Assembly (NCBI GenBank): GCA_051648485.1
Contig: JBOFFH010000098.1
Location: 1 to 29,485, forward strand
Origin: JAGNZR01 sp051648485
GTDB taxonomy: Bacteria; Fusobacteriota; Fusobacteriia; Fusobacteriales; Fusobacteriaceae
Direction of reading: 5' to 3'
Length of the DNA: 29,485 bases
Below the pieces are notes generated by a model. It had not been told where the DNA came from. It saw only the letters and a program-made list of their open reading frames with translations, and searched no databases. A program made the translations under genes and the position numbers. Positions within the stretch are counted from its first letter, which is position 1; every line of letters begins with the position of its first letter. This document shows, piece after piece, positions 13,873 to 22,379 of this stretch.

Positions 13873-13901
13873 ATATTATCACATTTTTAAATTAGTGTCA
13901 A
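13873..13901 (-). promoter_or_regulatory. Promoter of the tRNA-Ser genes
   Basis: Minus-strand TTGACA (13901-13896), 17 bases, then TAATAT (13878-13873). Transcription should begin within a few bases of the 5' end of tRNA-Ser(TGA). Confidence 0.85.
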
Positions 13902-13959
13902 ACTTTTTTTGTTTTTTTTGAAAATATTTACTTTTTTTTATTTAGTTCTGAAAGAAATT

Positions 13960-13995
13960 AAAAAAACCTTTAAAAATTTTCTCATTTTTAAAGGT
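13960..13995 (-). terminator. Intrinsic terminator after the DUF1858-like gene
   Basis: ACCTTTAAAAAT and ATTTTTAAAGGT form a perfect 12-bp stem around a six-base loop on the minus strand, followed by TTTTTT. Confidence 0.88.
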
Positions 13996-14005
13996 CTTTA
14001 TTTTT

Positions 14006-14209
14006 TTATTTAGCTTCTGCTTCTATTAATTGATTCATTTCTCCAATTAATTTTTCAGCATCTAAACCATGAGCAGATATTCCTTCTCCTAAAGTTTCAC
14101 CTGCTGCTACCATACATCCTACACATCCTAATCCATAATTTTGAAATACTTTTGTTATAATTGGATGTTTTTGAACCGCTTCTAATATGTTCATGTCTTT
14201 AGTTACCAT
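14006..14209 (-). CDS. Small DUF1858-type redox disulfide protein (hybrid-cluster-protein-associated family)
   Basis: The 67-residue protein has the DUF1858 pattern: a helix with MNILEAVQKHPIITKVFQNY, then GLGCVGC with a vicinal Cys pair (Cys29 and Cys32), and a helical tail with AGETLGEGISAHGLD. Relatives occur in anaerobes, often near hybrid cluster proteins, and are thought to bind or relay through the Cys pair; their exact role is not settled. The ATG at 14209 has AGGAGG nine bases upstream; a TTG two codons earlier is too close to that site. It is a single-gene unit with its own promoter and terminator, so it is probably controlled apart from its neighbours. No hcp gene is present in the window. 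Confidence 0.85.
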   Translation of the reverse strand: MVTKDMNILEAVQKHPIITKVFQNYGLGCVGCMVAAGETLGEGISAHGLDAEKLIGEMNQLIEAEAK

Positions 14210-14245
14210 AATCAATCTCCTCCTATTTTTTTAAATTATAAAATA

Positions 14246-14274
14246 ATTATACAATACTTTACTAACTTCGTCAA
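14246..14274 (-). promoter_or_regulatory. Promoter of the DUF1858-like gene
   Basis: Minus-strand TTGACG (14274-14269), a 17-base spacer, then TATAAT (14251-14246). It begins 12 bases after the kdsD stop. Confidence 0.85.
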
Positions 14275-14285
14275 CTTTAAGTTTT

Positions 14286-15248
14286 TTATTTTCCCACTGC
14301 TTTCAATAGATCATGTATTCTAACTACTCCAACAATTTTTTCTTTATTAAATACTGGAAGTACAGATATTTGACTCTCTCTATTTTCCATAAGTTCCAAA
14401 GCGTCTATCGCCATTTTACTCTCTTCTATTTTTATAAAATTTTTAGTCATAATCTCTTCAGCTTTCAAATTGAAAAATTCATTTTTTCTTCTGAGAGCCC
14501 TTCTAACATCTCCCTCTGTGATTATTCCTATCATTTTATTTTCTTCGATAACACAAACTGTTCCCAATCTCTTATTACTCATAATAATAACAACTTCATC
14601 CATACTACTTTCACCACTGCAAGTTGGTAGTTTTTCATCACTGTGCATTACATCTTTTACCTTCATAAGAAGTCTTCTTCCTAAACTTCCACCTGGATGA
14701 TAAACAGCAAAATTTTCAGGTTTAAAATTTCTAAGTTTTATAAGTACAGCAGCCAAGGCATCTCCCATAACTAAAGTGGCTGTTGTAGAGGACATAGGAG
14801 CTAGATTTAAAGGACAAGCTTCTGAATCTACACCTATATCCAAAATATGGTCAGCAGCTTGTCCTAGTCCTGAATTAACATTTCCTGTCATAGCAACTAT
14901 TTTAGCTCCAATTTGCTTAATCGATGGAAGTATTGATAAAATTTCATCACTGTTTCCACTATTAGAAATAGCAATTACAACATCTTTAAAATCTATTATT
15001 CCTAAATCTCCATGAAGACCTTCGGCAGAGTTCATAAAAACAGCTAAAGTTCCAGTAGATGCTAAAGTTGCTGCTATTTTTTTTCCTATTATTCCTGATT
15101 TTCCTATTCCAGTAATTACTACTTTTCCTGAACAATTCAATATCAACTCTGATATTTGAGCAATTTCTTGTGATATTTTTTCCTTTACTACTTTTAAAGC
15201 CTCTATTTCTTCGTCAAAAATTGATTTTGCATAATTGACTATATCCAT
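14286..15248 (-). CDS. kdsD: Arabinose-5-phosphate isomerase (KpsF/GutQ/KdsD family)
   Basis: The 320-residue protein has an N-terminal SIS domain (about 35-170; VVITGIGKSGIIGKKIAATL, then SAEGLHGDLGII and AISNSGNSDEIL) and two C-terminal CBS domains (about 200-260 and 270-320). It turns ribulose-5-phosphate into arabinose-5-phosphate, the substrate of KdsA, the gene immediately upstream in the same operon, which supports this assignment over other sugar isomerases. The start has AAGGGGAACTAAA upstream and is one base after the kdsA stop. CBS domains suggest control by a nucleotide or sugar nucleotide. The product feeds KDO for lipopolysaccharide, so the cell has an outer membrane. Confidence 0.94.
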   Translation of the reverse strand: MDIVNYAKSIFDEEIEALKVVKEKISQEIAQISELILNCSGKVVITGIGKSGIIGKKIAATLASTGTLAVFMNSAEGLHGDLGIIDFKDVVIAISNSGNSDEILSILPSIKQIGAKIVAMTGNVNSGLGQAADHILDIGVDSEACPLNLAPMSSTTATLVMGDALAAVLIKLRNFKPENFAVYHPGGSLGRRLLMKVKDVMHSDEKLPTCSGESSMDEVVIIMSNKRLGTVCVIEENKMIGIITEGDVRRALRRKNEFFNLKAEEIMTKNFIKIEESKMAIDALELMENRESQISVLPVFNKEKIVGVVRIHDLLKAVGK

Positions 15249-15249
15249 T

Positions 15250-16089
15250 TTAGTTCCCCTTTACCAAGTCATCTATGGCTATTGCAACTTTCAGAATATC
15301 CTCTAACTCATCTAGTTTAAGCATATTAGGACCATCTGACTTTGCACATTTTGGATTTGGATGAACTTCAGCAAAAATCGCATCTACTCCTATTGCTAAT
15401 CCTGCTCTCATAAGAGGAAAAACATACTCTCTATCTCCAGAAGTTGCATCTCCTAGACCTCCTGGTTTTTGAACTGCATGAGTTACATCAAAAACTATTG
15501 GATAACCAAATTTTCTCATTTCTAAGAATGATCTCATATCCACTACCATATTGTTATATCCAAAACTACTTCCTCTTTCACAAAGTAAAATATTTGAATT
15601 TCCTGAATCTTCCATTTTTTTAACAACATTTTTCATATCCCATGGAGCTAAAAATTGACCTTTTTTTATATTTATAGGTAATCCTGTTTCTGCTGCTGCT
15701 ATTAAAAGATCTGTTTGTCTAGATAAAAATGCTGGAATTTGAAGTATATCTGCAGTTTTAGCTACTTCTGCACATTGCCAAGTTTCATGTACGTCTGTTA
15801 TAATTGGTAATCCTAGCTCATCTTTAACTCTTTTTAATATTCTCATTCCCTCTTCTAAACCTGGTCCTCTAAAACCATTTATAGATGAACGATTAGCTTT
15901 GTCGAAAGAAGATTTGAAGATAAGATTTATTTCTAATTTTTTACATATTTTTTTTAACTTTTCAGCTATCTCCATTATCATCTCTTCTGATTCTATTACA
16001 CAAGGACCAGCTATAAGAGTAAATCTTTGTTTTCCACCAATACTAAATTTCTCTGCTATTTTTATTTCTTTTACTTTAGTTACTATCAT
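15250..16089 (-). CDS. kdsA: 3-deoxy-8-phosphooctulonate synthase (KDO-8-phosphate synthase)
   Basis: The 279-residue protein shows the KdsA order of motifs: LIAGPCVIESEEM, FKSSFDKANRSSINGFRGPG, PIITDVHETWQCAEVAK, LQIPAFLSRQTDLL, CERGSSFGYNNMVVDMRS, VFDVTHAVQKPGG, and EVHPNPKCAKSDGPNML. It condenses phosphoenolpyruvate with arabinose-5-phosphate to KDO-8-phosphate. A Cys in AGPCVIE, together with His and the terminal EVHP region, is compatible with a metal-using class of KdsA, but I could not confirm that. The first 14 bases overlap the end of murE and its GGAGG lies inside murE, so translation is coupled. It precedes kdsD directly. Confidence 0.97.
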   Translation of the reverse strand: MIVTKVKEIKIAEKFSIGGKQRFTLIAGPCVIESEEMIMEIAEKLKKICKKLEINLIFKSSFDKANRSSINGFRGPGLEEGMRILKRVKDELGLPIITDVHETWQCAEVAKTADILQIPAFLSRQTDLLIAAAETGLPINIKKGQFLAPWDMKNVVKKMEDSGNSNILLCERGSSFGYNNMVVDMRSFLEMRKFGYPIVFDVTHAVQKPGGLGDATSGDREYVFPLMRAGLAIGVDAIFAEVHPNPKCAKSDGPNMLKLDELEDILKVAIAIDDLVKGN

Positions 16090-17494
16090 TTTTTACCTCC
16101 ATTTTTTTTAATATTTCTCTACAGAGTATTTCTTTATCATCAAAATGAAATTTCGTTTTTCCTATTATTTGATAAGTTTCATGCCCTTTTCCTGCTACTA
16201 CTACTATATCATTTTTACAAACTAAATCAATAGCTTTTTTTATAGCTTTTTCTCTATCAATCTCTACTAAATGATTTTTTTTAGTGAATCCTTTTTCAGA
16301 GTCAGATATAATCTCTACGAGTGACTCAGTTCTAGGATTATCTGCTGTAAGAATTACTATATCACTATATTTTTCAGCAACTTTTGCCATTTTTGCTCTT
16401 TTAGTTTTATCTCTATCACCACCACAACCAAAAACTGTTATAATTCTAGATTTCTTTATCTCTTCAACTGTTTTTAATAAATTTTCTAAAGCATCTTCAG
16501 TATGTGCATAATCTACAAGTGCTAAAAAATCTTGTTTACAATTTATAGTTTCAAATCTTCCAGGAGCTGTTTTTGTATTTTTTATTTTTTCTAAAATATT
16601 GTAAAAATCTTTATTTACTGCTAAAGCACCACCTATTGCAGAAAGTAAATTATACAAATTATATTTTCCTAGAAGATTTATTTTTATATTTTTTGATTTT
16701 TTTTCTCCATAATGAACAATGATTTCATCTATTTTATTAGGTACATATTCTGCTCTTAACTCTCCAGAATTCAAACCATAACTTATTCCTTCAAACTCTT
16801 TAAAGTATCTTTCTCCAGACTTGTCATCTAAATTGATAACAGCTATTCCATTCTTTTTTAATTTTAAAAAAAGTTCTTTTTTTGCATTAAAATACTCTTC
16901 CATATTTTTATGAAAATCCAAATGTTCAGGAGTTAAATTACTAAATATAGCTACATCAAATTTTAGCATATCTACTCTTCCAAGCATAAGGGCATGAGAA
17001 CTTACTTCCATAACAAGATATTCCATTCCTCTTTCCACAGAAGCTTTACACATTTTTATAATATCCAAAGATTCTGGCGTTGTATTCGGAGCATCTATTA
17101 TTTCTTTTCCTATTTTATATTCAACAGTTCCTATTCTCGAAACTTTGTCACTTCCTAGTATTGATTCCAATAAATATGTTGTTGTTGTTTTTCCATTAGT
17201 TCCCGTAATACCTATTATTTTAATTTTATTTTGAGGATATCCATAAAATTCACTTGCTATTTCTCCTAAATTTTTCCTTAAATTTTCTACTAAATAATAT
17301 TCCACTCCATTTTTTTTTTCTACTTCTTTAGATATAAGAACTCCTGTAGCACCATTTTTTATTGCAATATCTATGTAGTTATGACCATCCACACTACTTC
17401 CTTCTAAAGCAACAAAAACATCTCCTGGGGTTATTTTTCTAGAGTCATAATGTAAATTTTTATATTTTTTAATATCTAAAAAAAACTTTTCCAT
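16076..17494 (-). CDS. murE: UDP-N-acetylmuramoyl-tripeptide synthetase (adds the third amino acid)
   Basis: The 472-residue Mur ligase has an N-terminal substrate domain (HYDSRKITPGDVFVALEG), the ATP loop GTNGKTTT (98-105), TTPESL, NLTPEHLDFH, VDYAHTEDALEN and KGHETYQI. The specificity motif is DNPR (385-388), which marks enzymes adding meso-diaminopimelate rather than lysine. In Fusobacterium nucleatum the third residue is known to be meso-lanthionine, so either may be used here. It starts with AGGAGAGATT upstream, is separated from ftsZ by a terminator, and overlaps kdsA, so peptidoglycan and KDO synthesis share a transcript. In most bacteria murE stands upstream beside murF; here it is moved to the far end of the cluster. 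Confidence 0.96.
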   Translation of the reverse strand: MEKFFLDIKKYKNLHYDSRKITPGDVFVALEGSSVDGHNYIDIAIKNGATGVLISKEVEKKNGVEYYLVENLRKNLGEIASEFYGYPQNKIKIIGITGTNGKTTTTYLLESILGSDKVSRIGTVEYKIGKEIIDAPNTTPESLDIIKMCKASVERGMEYLVMEVSSHALMLGRVDMLKFDVAIFSNLTPEHLDFHKNMEEYFNAKKELFLKLKKNGIAVINLDDKSGERYFKEFEGISYGLNSGELRAEYVPNKIDEIIVHYGEKKSKNIKINLLGKYNLYNLLSAIGGALAVNKDFYNILEKIKNTKTAPGRFETINCKQDFLALVDYAHTEDALENLLKTVEEIKKSRIITVFGCGGDRDKTKRAKMAKVAEKYSDIVILTADNPRTESLVEIISDSEKGFTKKNHLVEIDREKAIKKAIDLVCKNDIVVVAGKGHETYQIIGKTKFHFDDKEILCREILKKMEVKNDSN

Positions 17495-17517
17495 AATCTC
17501 TCCTATTTTTTCGTTTT

Positions 17518-17560
17518 AAAAAAAAGAACTTTAAAAACTTGAATAGTTCTAAAGTTCTTT
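17518..17560 (-). terminator. Intrinsic terminator after ftsZ
   Basis: AAAGAACTTTA and TAAAGTTCTTT form an 11-bp stem on the minus strand with a 16-base loop (GAACTATTCAAG...), followed by TTTTT. It lies 15 bases after the ftsZ stop and before murE, whose own promoter is not visible. Confidence 0.8.
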
Positions 17561-17575
17561 TTATAGTTTTTTTAA

Positions 17576-18649
17576 TTACTTATTATTATTTCTAATCCAA
17601 GGTGGCAAATCTAAATCTGCTACATTTGATTTTTCAACTACTTTTTCTTTTTTTTCTTCTGACTTTGGAGGAGCAACCTGAATAAAAGGTTCTGCTTTTT
17701 CAGTTTCATCCATAAAATTATTAGCTATTACTGTAACTTGAATTCTATCTCCGTAGCTTTCATCTATTGCAAGTCCAAACATAACATCTTCTGTTTCTTT
17801 TCCTGCTGCATCTCCTATCATTTCTGATATAGTATTAGCTTCCATAAGAGTTACTGATGAAGAACCTGTTATATTTATAAGTATTTTACTTGCTCCATTT
17901 ATTGATTTTTCTAATAATGGTGATTGAAGAGCTTTTTCAGTAGCTTTTACCGCTCTATTCTCTCCACTTCCTTCTCCAAAACCTAATACAGCTATTCCTG
18001 AATCGTACATAGTTGTTTTTATATCTGCAAAGTCTAAGTTGATAAGTCCGTTTCCAATCATTAAATCAGCCACACCTTTAATACCTATTTTAAGTATATT
18101 GTTCGCTTCTTTAAATGCATTTTGAAAAGTGATAGTTTTATCTGGTAATTCAAACAGTTTATCATTTGGAATAATAACTAAAGAATCTACTGTTTTCTTA
18201 AGCTCTTCTATCCCTGAATCTGAATTTCTTTTTCTTTTATTTCCTTCAAATGAGAATGGTCTAGTTACAACTGCAACTGTCAAAATCCCTAATTCTTTAG
18301 CCAATCTAGCTATTACAGGAGATGAACCTGTTCCTGTTCCTCCTCCCATTCCAGAAGTTATGAAAAGCATGTCTGTTCCCTCTAATAGAACTTTTAATTT
18401 TTCTGCATCTTCTTCTGCTGCCAATCTTCCTTTTTCAGGATCGGCTCCTGCTCCTAGTCCTCTTGTCAATTTTTCTCCTAACTGAATTCTTACATCAGCT
18501 AAAGAACGATTTAAATCTTGTGCATCTGTATTAGCAGCTATAAACTCTACTCCGTGAACTCCACTTTCAATCATATCATTGATTGCGTTTCCACCTGCTC
18601 CACCTGCTCCTATAACTTTTATTTTAACAATTCCTTCGTTAATCAACAT
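17576..18649 (-). CDS. ftsZ: Cell division GTPase FtsZ
   Basis: The protein of 357 residues has the tubulin-like features: GAGGAGGNA (14-22), the signature loop GGGTGTG (102-108), the NKRKRNSDSG and PNDKLF stretches, and the T7 loop NLDFADIK. A short linker rich in Glu and Lys leads to the C-terminal peptide DLDLPPWIR, which binds FtsA in this family. It polymerises into the Z ring under the membrane. I chose the second ATG (18649) because GGGGG lies six bases before it; the first ATG, two codons earlier, touches that site. It follows ftsA by 14 bases and closes the main dcw operon before a terminator. Confidence 0.98.
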   Translation of the reverse strand: MLINEGIVKIKVIGAGGAGGNAINDMIESGVHGVEFIAANTDAQDLNRSLADVRIQLGEKLTRGLGAGADPEKGRLAAEEDAEKLKVLLEGTDMLFITSGMGGGTGTGSSPVIARLAKELGILTVAVVTRPFSFEGNKRKRNSDSGIEELKKTVDSLVIIPNDKLFELPDKTITFQNAFKEANNILKIGIKGVADLMIGNGLINLDFADIKTTMYDSGIAVLGFGEGSGENRAVKATEKALQSPLLEKSINGASKILINITGSSSVTLMEANTISEMIGDAAGKETEDVMFGLAIDESYGDRIQVTVIANNFMDETEKAEPFIQVAPPKSEEKKEKVVEKSNVADLDLPPWIRNNNK

Positions 18650-18663
18650 TTTCATCCCCCTAT

Positions 18664-19953
18664 TTATATGTAATTTGATAGCTTATTCATAATATTTTTA
18701 AAGAAGCCTTTACTTTTTTTATCTTCGTTTTCTGTTTCTTCCTCAATTTCAAATTTTTCTTCAAATTTGTTTTTTTCAAAATCAAAAATTTCTATTTTTT
18801 CAGATTTTTCAATTCTTTTCTCTTCAATAAATTTTTTTTCTATATTTATACTATCTATTAAAATTCCTATAGCACTTGCATAAGAAGCATCCTCTACATT
18901 TAACCCATCTAATTTTAAAGGTCTTTTCTTTATAACTTTATAACCTGTTTCGCTAGCTATTTTTTTTAATAATTCTTCTAAAACAACTGTTCCACCTGTT
19001 ATTACAATACCTTTTCCTAAGTAACCGTTAAATCCTGATTCTTCTATAGTTTGAACTATAAATTTAGTTATATCTTCTGTTCTTGCATCTATTATATTTT
19101 TTATATATTGAACTGTTACTGTTTTATTTTCTTTAATTTCTATACTTTCATCATTTATTTCTCTTGTTTTCATTTTTTTTAATATTTCAAATGATTCTTC
19201 ACGTGAAATATCCAGAATGTAACTTATATCATTTATATAGTGCATCCCACCTAAAGGAATAGATTTAGAATAAATTAACTTTCCATTTTTAAACATTAAA
19301 ATATCTGTAATACCTTCTCCAATATCTATAAGTGCCACACCCATATTTTTTTCTTCCTCATCTAAAACAGCTTCTGCTGAACCACAAGAATTTAACACTA
19401 TATTTTCAATCATAAGTCCTGCACGATTTACAACTTCTTCATAGCCTTTATACTCTGATTCATCTATACAGATTAAATGTACATCTGCTTGAAGTTCTTT
19501 TCCTAATATTTCAAGAGGATTTTTTATTATTCCAGAATTATTTACTCTTACATTATACATCTCTTTTTTTATAACTTTTTCTCCTGATTTTAAAACCTCT
19601 TTTTCTGCTTCTTCAAAAAGAAGATTTATTTCTTTTTGAGTTATCTCACATTCTGCAAAATTTATTTTTTTACTTATTGTTTTAGATTTAATATTTGGAC
19701 TACTTATTCCCACAGTAGCTTTTTCAATAGTTACTTTTAATGTTTCTTTTACAGATTTAATTGCTTTTCTTATAGACTCTGTTAAATCTTCTGGGTTTTC
19801 TATTAAAGATTTTTTTAATCCTTTAGTTTCTGATTCCCCTATCCCTATGATTTTTATTTTACCACCCATTTCTGAGCTTTCTCCTAATAAAATTTTTATT
19901 TTAGAGTTTCCTATATCTATAACTGCTTTTACGAAATTTTCATTACTCGACAT
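18664..19953 (-). CDS. ftsA: Cell division protein FtsA (actin-like)
   Basis: The 429-residue protein has actin-fold motifs: AVIDIGNSKIKILLGE near the start, GVALIDIGEGITDILMFKNG near 205-225, and GIVITGGTVVLEEL near 315-328. An acidic, Glu/Lys-rich linker (about 365-410) ends in the amphipathic KGFFKNIMNKLSNYI, which should anchor it to the membrane. It tethers FtsZ polymers. The start has AGGGAGAGAAA upstream and overlaps the end of ftsQ by 11 bases, suggesting coupled translation. The sequence is divergent compared with proteobacterial FtsA, but order and tail make the call firm. Confidence 0.95.
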   Translation of the reverse strand: MSSNENFVKAVIDIGNSKIKILLGESSEMGGKIKIIGIGESETKGLKKSLIENPEDLTESIRKAIKSVKETLKVTIEKATVGISSPNIKSKTISKKINFAECEITQKEINLLFEEAEKEVLKSGEKVIKKEMYNVRVNNSGIIKNPLEILGKELQADVHLICIDESEYKGYEEVVNRAGLMIENIVLNSCGSAEAVLDEEEKNMGVALIDIGEGITDILMFKNGKLIYSKSIPLGGMHYINDISYILDISREESFEILKKMKTREINDESIEIKENKTVTVQYIKNIIDARTEDITKFIVQTIEESGFNGYLGKGIVITGGTVVLEELLKKIASETGYKVIKKRPLKLDGLNVEDASYASAIGILIDSINIEKKFIEEKRIEKSEKIEIFDFEKNKFEEKFEIEEETENEDKKSKGFFKNIMNKLSNYI

Positions 19954-20635
19954 TTTCTCTCCCTTGTTCCTTTACTACAAATCCATCAAATCTTAAATCT
20001 ATGTATTCTATTTTTTGATCTTTAGATAATTCTATAAACAAATCTCTCAATCTTAAGTATTTATTTTCAACCACTTCTAAATTTGTTTTCACGATAGTTT
20101 TTCCATCAATCAATAAATTTATTTCTTGATCTGACTCAATATAAACTTGAGACACCATTTCTAAAAACTTATCATCTTTTATTTTTTTTAAAAGTTCTAT
20201 AGCTTTTTGTATTTCATCAAAATTTTTAATATATATAATAGGAATATTCTTTAATTGAGTTTCATTCAAAAGGGCAAATATTTCACCTTTTTTGTCAACC
20301 ATATATATTTCTTCTTGTAAATTAACATAATAATAAGCTTTTTTTTCTTCTATATAGATAGAAATTTCAGAAAGATTTTTAAAATCTACATTTACTTTTT
20401 CTACTCTTATATCTTCTTTTAAAGTTTTTTCGATTTTGTTTTTATCTATCTCCCAAATGTTTTTCATATAAAGTTCGTTTCCAAATTTCAAAACTTCAGT
20501 TTTAAGTGTTGAAAATTCTCCACTTATTTTTAACTCTTGTATTTTAAAAACATCTTTATGCAAAAAACTGTTTTCAATATCATAAATAGAAAATAAGGAT
20601 ATTAATATAAACAAAGAACCTAGAAATAATTTCAT
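19943..20635 (-). CDS. ftsQ: FtsQ/DivIB-like cell division protein with POTRA domain
   Basis: The 230-residue protein has a single N-terminal membrane segment (about residues 2-19) and then a POTRA-like domain (about 30-100; VFKIQELKISGEFSTLKTEV and EKTLKEDIRVEKVNVDF), with a beta domain after it ending in YIDLRFDGFVVK, a typical FtsQ end. It is short and divergent. FtsQ connects the early ring to the septal synthase complex from the periplasmic side. Its position between ddl and ftsA strongly supports the name. The start has AAAAGGAGATTAGA upstream. Its usual partners FtsL, FtsI and FtsW are not encoded nearby. Confidence 0.88.
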   Translation of the reverse strand: MKLFLGSLFILISLFSIYDIENSFLHKDVFKIQELKISGEFSTLKTEVLKFGNELYMKNIWEIDKNKIEKTLKEDIRVEKVNVDFKNLSEISIYIEEKKAYYYVNLQEEIYMVDKKGEIFALLNETQLKNIPIIYIKNFDEIQKAIELLKKIKDDKFLEMVSQVYIESDQEINLLIDGKTIVKTNLEVVENKYLRLRDLFIELSKDQKIEYIDLRFDGFVVKEQGRENVE

Positions 20636-20647
20636 TCTAATCTCCTT

Positions 20648-21544
20648 TTATTTATGATTTTTATGGACAAATGTTTCTACCATTTTTCTTACCAAATCAT
20701 CAAACACATACCCTTTTATTGTTCCTAACTCTGGTATTAAACTTGTTTCTGTCATTCCTGGACAAGTGTTAACTTCTAAAAAATAACATTTTCCATCTTT
20801 TAATATAAAATCACTTCTCGAAATACCTTCCAAACCTAATTCTTCATGTATTTTTAAAGCTCCATTCACCGCTTCATCATAAGCATTTTTTTCTATTTTA
20901 GCTGGATATTCATGGATTGAACCTCCTACAGAATATTTAGCTTCATAGTCATAAATACCTTTTAGAGGTTTTATTCTCAAAACTCCTAAGCTTTCTCCAT
21001 TTATAACTCCTGAAGTTAACTCTTCTCCTTCTATAAACTCTTCTATTATAGGTTTTTTAGATTTTAAAGCGATTAATGCTTGTTCTGCAGCTTCTTTATT
21101 TTTACAAAGATATAACCCTACACTTGAACCTTCTTTAGCAGGCTTTATTATAACTGGATATTCGTCTATTTCTTCTAAAGTAATATATGTTTTAGGAACT
21201 CTTATCCCTGCTAAAAAAGCTATTTTTTTAGTTAAGATTTTATCCATAGCCACAGCACTCGCAGTTACTCCTGAACCTGTATAAGGCTTTGATAGTATAT
21301 CCAAAATACTTTGAATTCTTCCATCTTCTCCAAACTCTCCATGAAGTGCTAGATAAGCTAGATCATATTCATTTTCTGTAAAAGCGTTTAAAATATTTTC
21401 TTCGTTTAAATCGACTTTATAAGCGCTATATCCTTGTTTTTTTAAGCTATTCAATATTGCTGCTCCTGTTCTTAAAGAAACTTCCCTTTCAGAAGAGATA
21501 CCACCCATAAAAACTGCTATTTTGAAATTTTTTATACTATTCAT
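20648..21544 (-). CDS. ddl: D-alanine--D-alanine ligase
   Basis: The 298-residue ATP-grasp enzyme has MGGISSEREVSLRTG at the N-terminus, LALHGEFGEDGRIQ, YTGSGVTASAVAMDK, VIIKPAKEGSSVGL, EEFIEGEELT, and the metal/substrate end EVNTCPGMTETSLIPE. It makes the D-Ala-D-Ala dipeptide added by MurF. The residues that mark the D-Ala-D-Lac type are not obvious; I see no sign of vancomycin-resistance variants. It overlaps the end of murB by eight bases and precedes ftsQ by 12 bases, as in many dcw clusters. Confidence 0.97.
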   Translation of the reverse strand: MNSIKNFKIAVFMGGISSEREVSLRTGAAILNSLKKQGYSAYKVDLNEENILNAFTENEYDLAYLALHGEFGEDGRIQSILDILSKPYTGSGVTASAVAMDKILTKKIAFLAGIRVPKTYITLEEIDEYPVIIKPAKEGSSVGLYLCKNKEAAEQALIALKSKKPIIEEFIEGEELTSGVINGESLGVLRIKPLKGIYDYEAKYSVGGSIHEYPAKIEKNAYDEAVNGALKIHEELGLEGISRSDFILKDGKCYFLEVNTCPGMTETSLIPELGTIKGYVFDDLVRKMVETFVHKNHK

Positions 21545-22379
21545 TTATTATTACTATCTCCTCTTCTAAAGTTATTCCTGTTTTTAATTTAACTTCTTCT
21601 TTTACATGTTTTATAAGCTGAATCATATCTTCAAAAGTTGCATTTCCTAAATTCACAATAAAATTAGGGTGTTTTTCTGAAACTTGAGCGTCTCCTACTC
21701 TGTATCCTTGAACTCCTGATTCTATTATTAATTTTGCTGCAAATTTTCCTTTCGGATTTTTAAAACTACTTCCTAAATTTGGAAGTTCTAAAGGGTGTCT
21801 CTCTTCCCTTTTTCTTTTTAATTCTTCAACTTTTGCTTTGTTGTGACCTTTTTCAAAATGGAATGTTGCTGAAATTACTATCCATTTTTTTCTTTGAATT
21901 TCTGTATTTCTATATGAAAAATCTATGTTTTCTTTTTCAATCTCTCTTATTCTTTTATTTTCATCTAAAACTTCTATTTTGATTACATGATCAAAAATTT
22001 CACTTTCATAAGCTCCACCATTCATGTAAATCAATCCGCCTACAGTTCCTGGAATTCCTGATAAATTCTCCAAACCTGTATAATTTTCTTTCTCAGTATA
22101 GTCAACTAAATTAGAAAAATCAACACCACTCTCTACTTTGAGTAAATTATTACCTAATTCTTCTATTTTATTTAATTTCTTTAAAGAAATAAAATTAGTT
22201 TCTAATTCTCCATCTTTTATTAAAGTATTAGTTCCATTTCCTATTATAAACAGTTTTTCATAATTATTTACTATATCTACAAGCTCTTCTTTTTTCTCTA
22301 CTTCAAAATAATTTTTAGTTTTTCCTCCAACTTTCATATTGGAATGTGCTTTCATTTCATGATTTTTATATATTTTCAT
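21537..22379 (-). CDS. murB: UDP-N-acetylenolpyruvoylglucosamine reductase
   Basis: The 280-residue FAD enzyme shows IIGNGTNTLIKDG (FAD binding, near 45-58), LENLSGIPGTVGGLIYMNGG (near 105-125) and LGSSFKNPKGKFAAKLIIES with the Ser used for proton transfer. The short length and missing inserted loop place it in the type II class found in Gram-positive relatives, rather than the E. coli type. It reduces the enolpyruvyl group to lactyl, making UDP-MurNAc. It overlaps murC by 14 bases and ddl by eight. Confidence 0.97.
   Translation of the reverse strand: MKIYKNHEMKAHSNMKVGGKTKNYFEVEKKEELVDIVNNYEKLFIIGNGTNTLIKDGELETNFISLKKLNKIEELGNNLLKVESGVDFSNLVDYTEKENYTGLENLSGIPGTVGGLIYMNGGAYESEIFDHVIKIEVLDENKRIREIEKENIDFSYRNTEIQRKKWIVISATFHFEKGHNKAKVEELKRKREERHPLELPNLGSSFKNPKGKFAAKLIIESGVQGYRVGDAQVSEKHPNFIVNLGNATFEDMIQLIKHVKEEVKLKTGITLEEEIVIINE

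Noticed and set aside
14210..14215. TTG start two codons before the DUF1858-like ATG
   Set aside because: Only three bases separate it from GGAGG; the ATG at 14209 has ideal spacing.
18129..18485. 118-codon open frame on the plus strand opposite ftsZ
   Set aside because: Shadow of ftsZ codon pattern, with no upstream signals.
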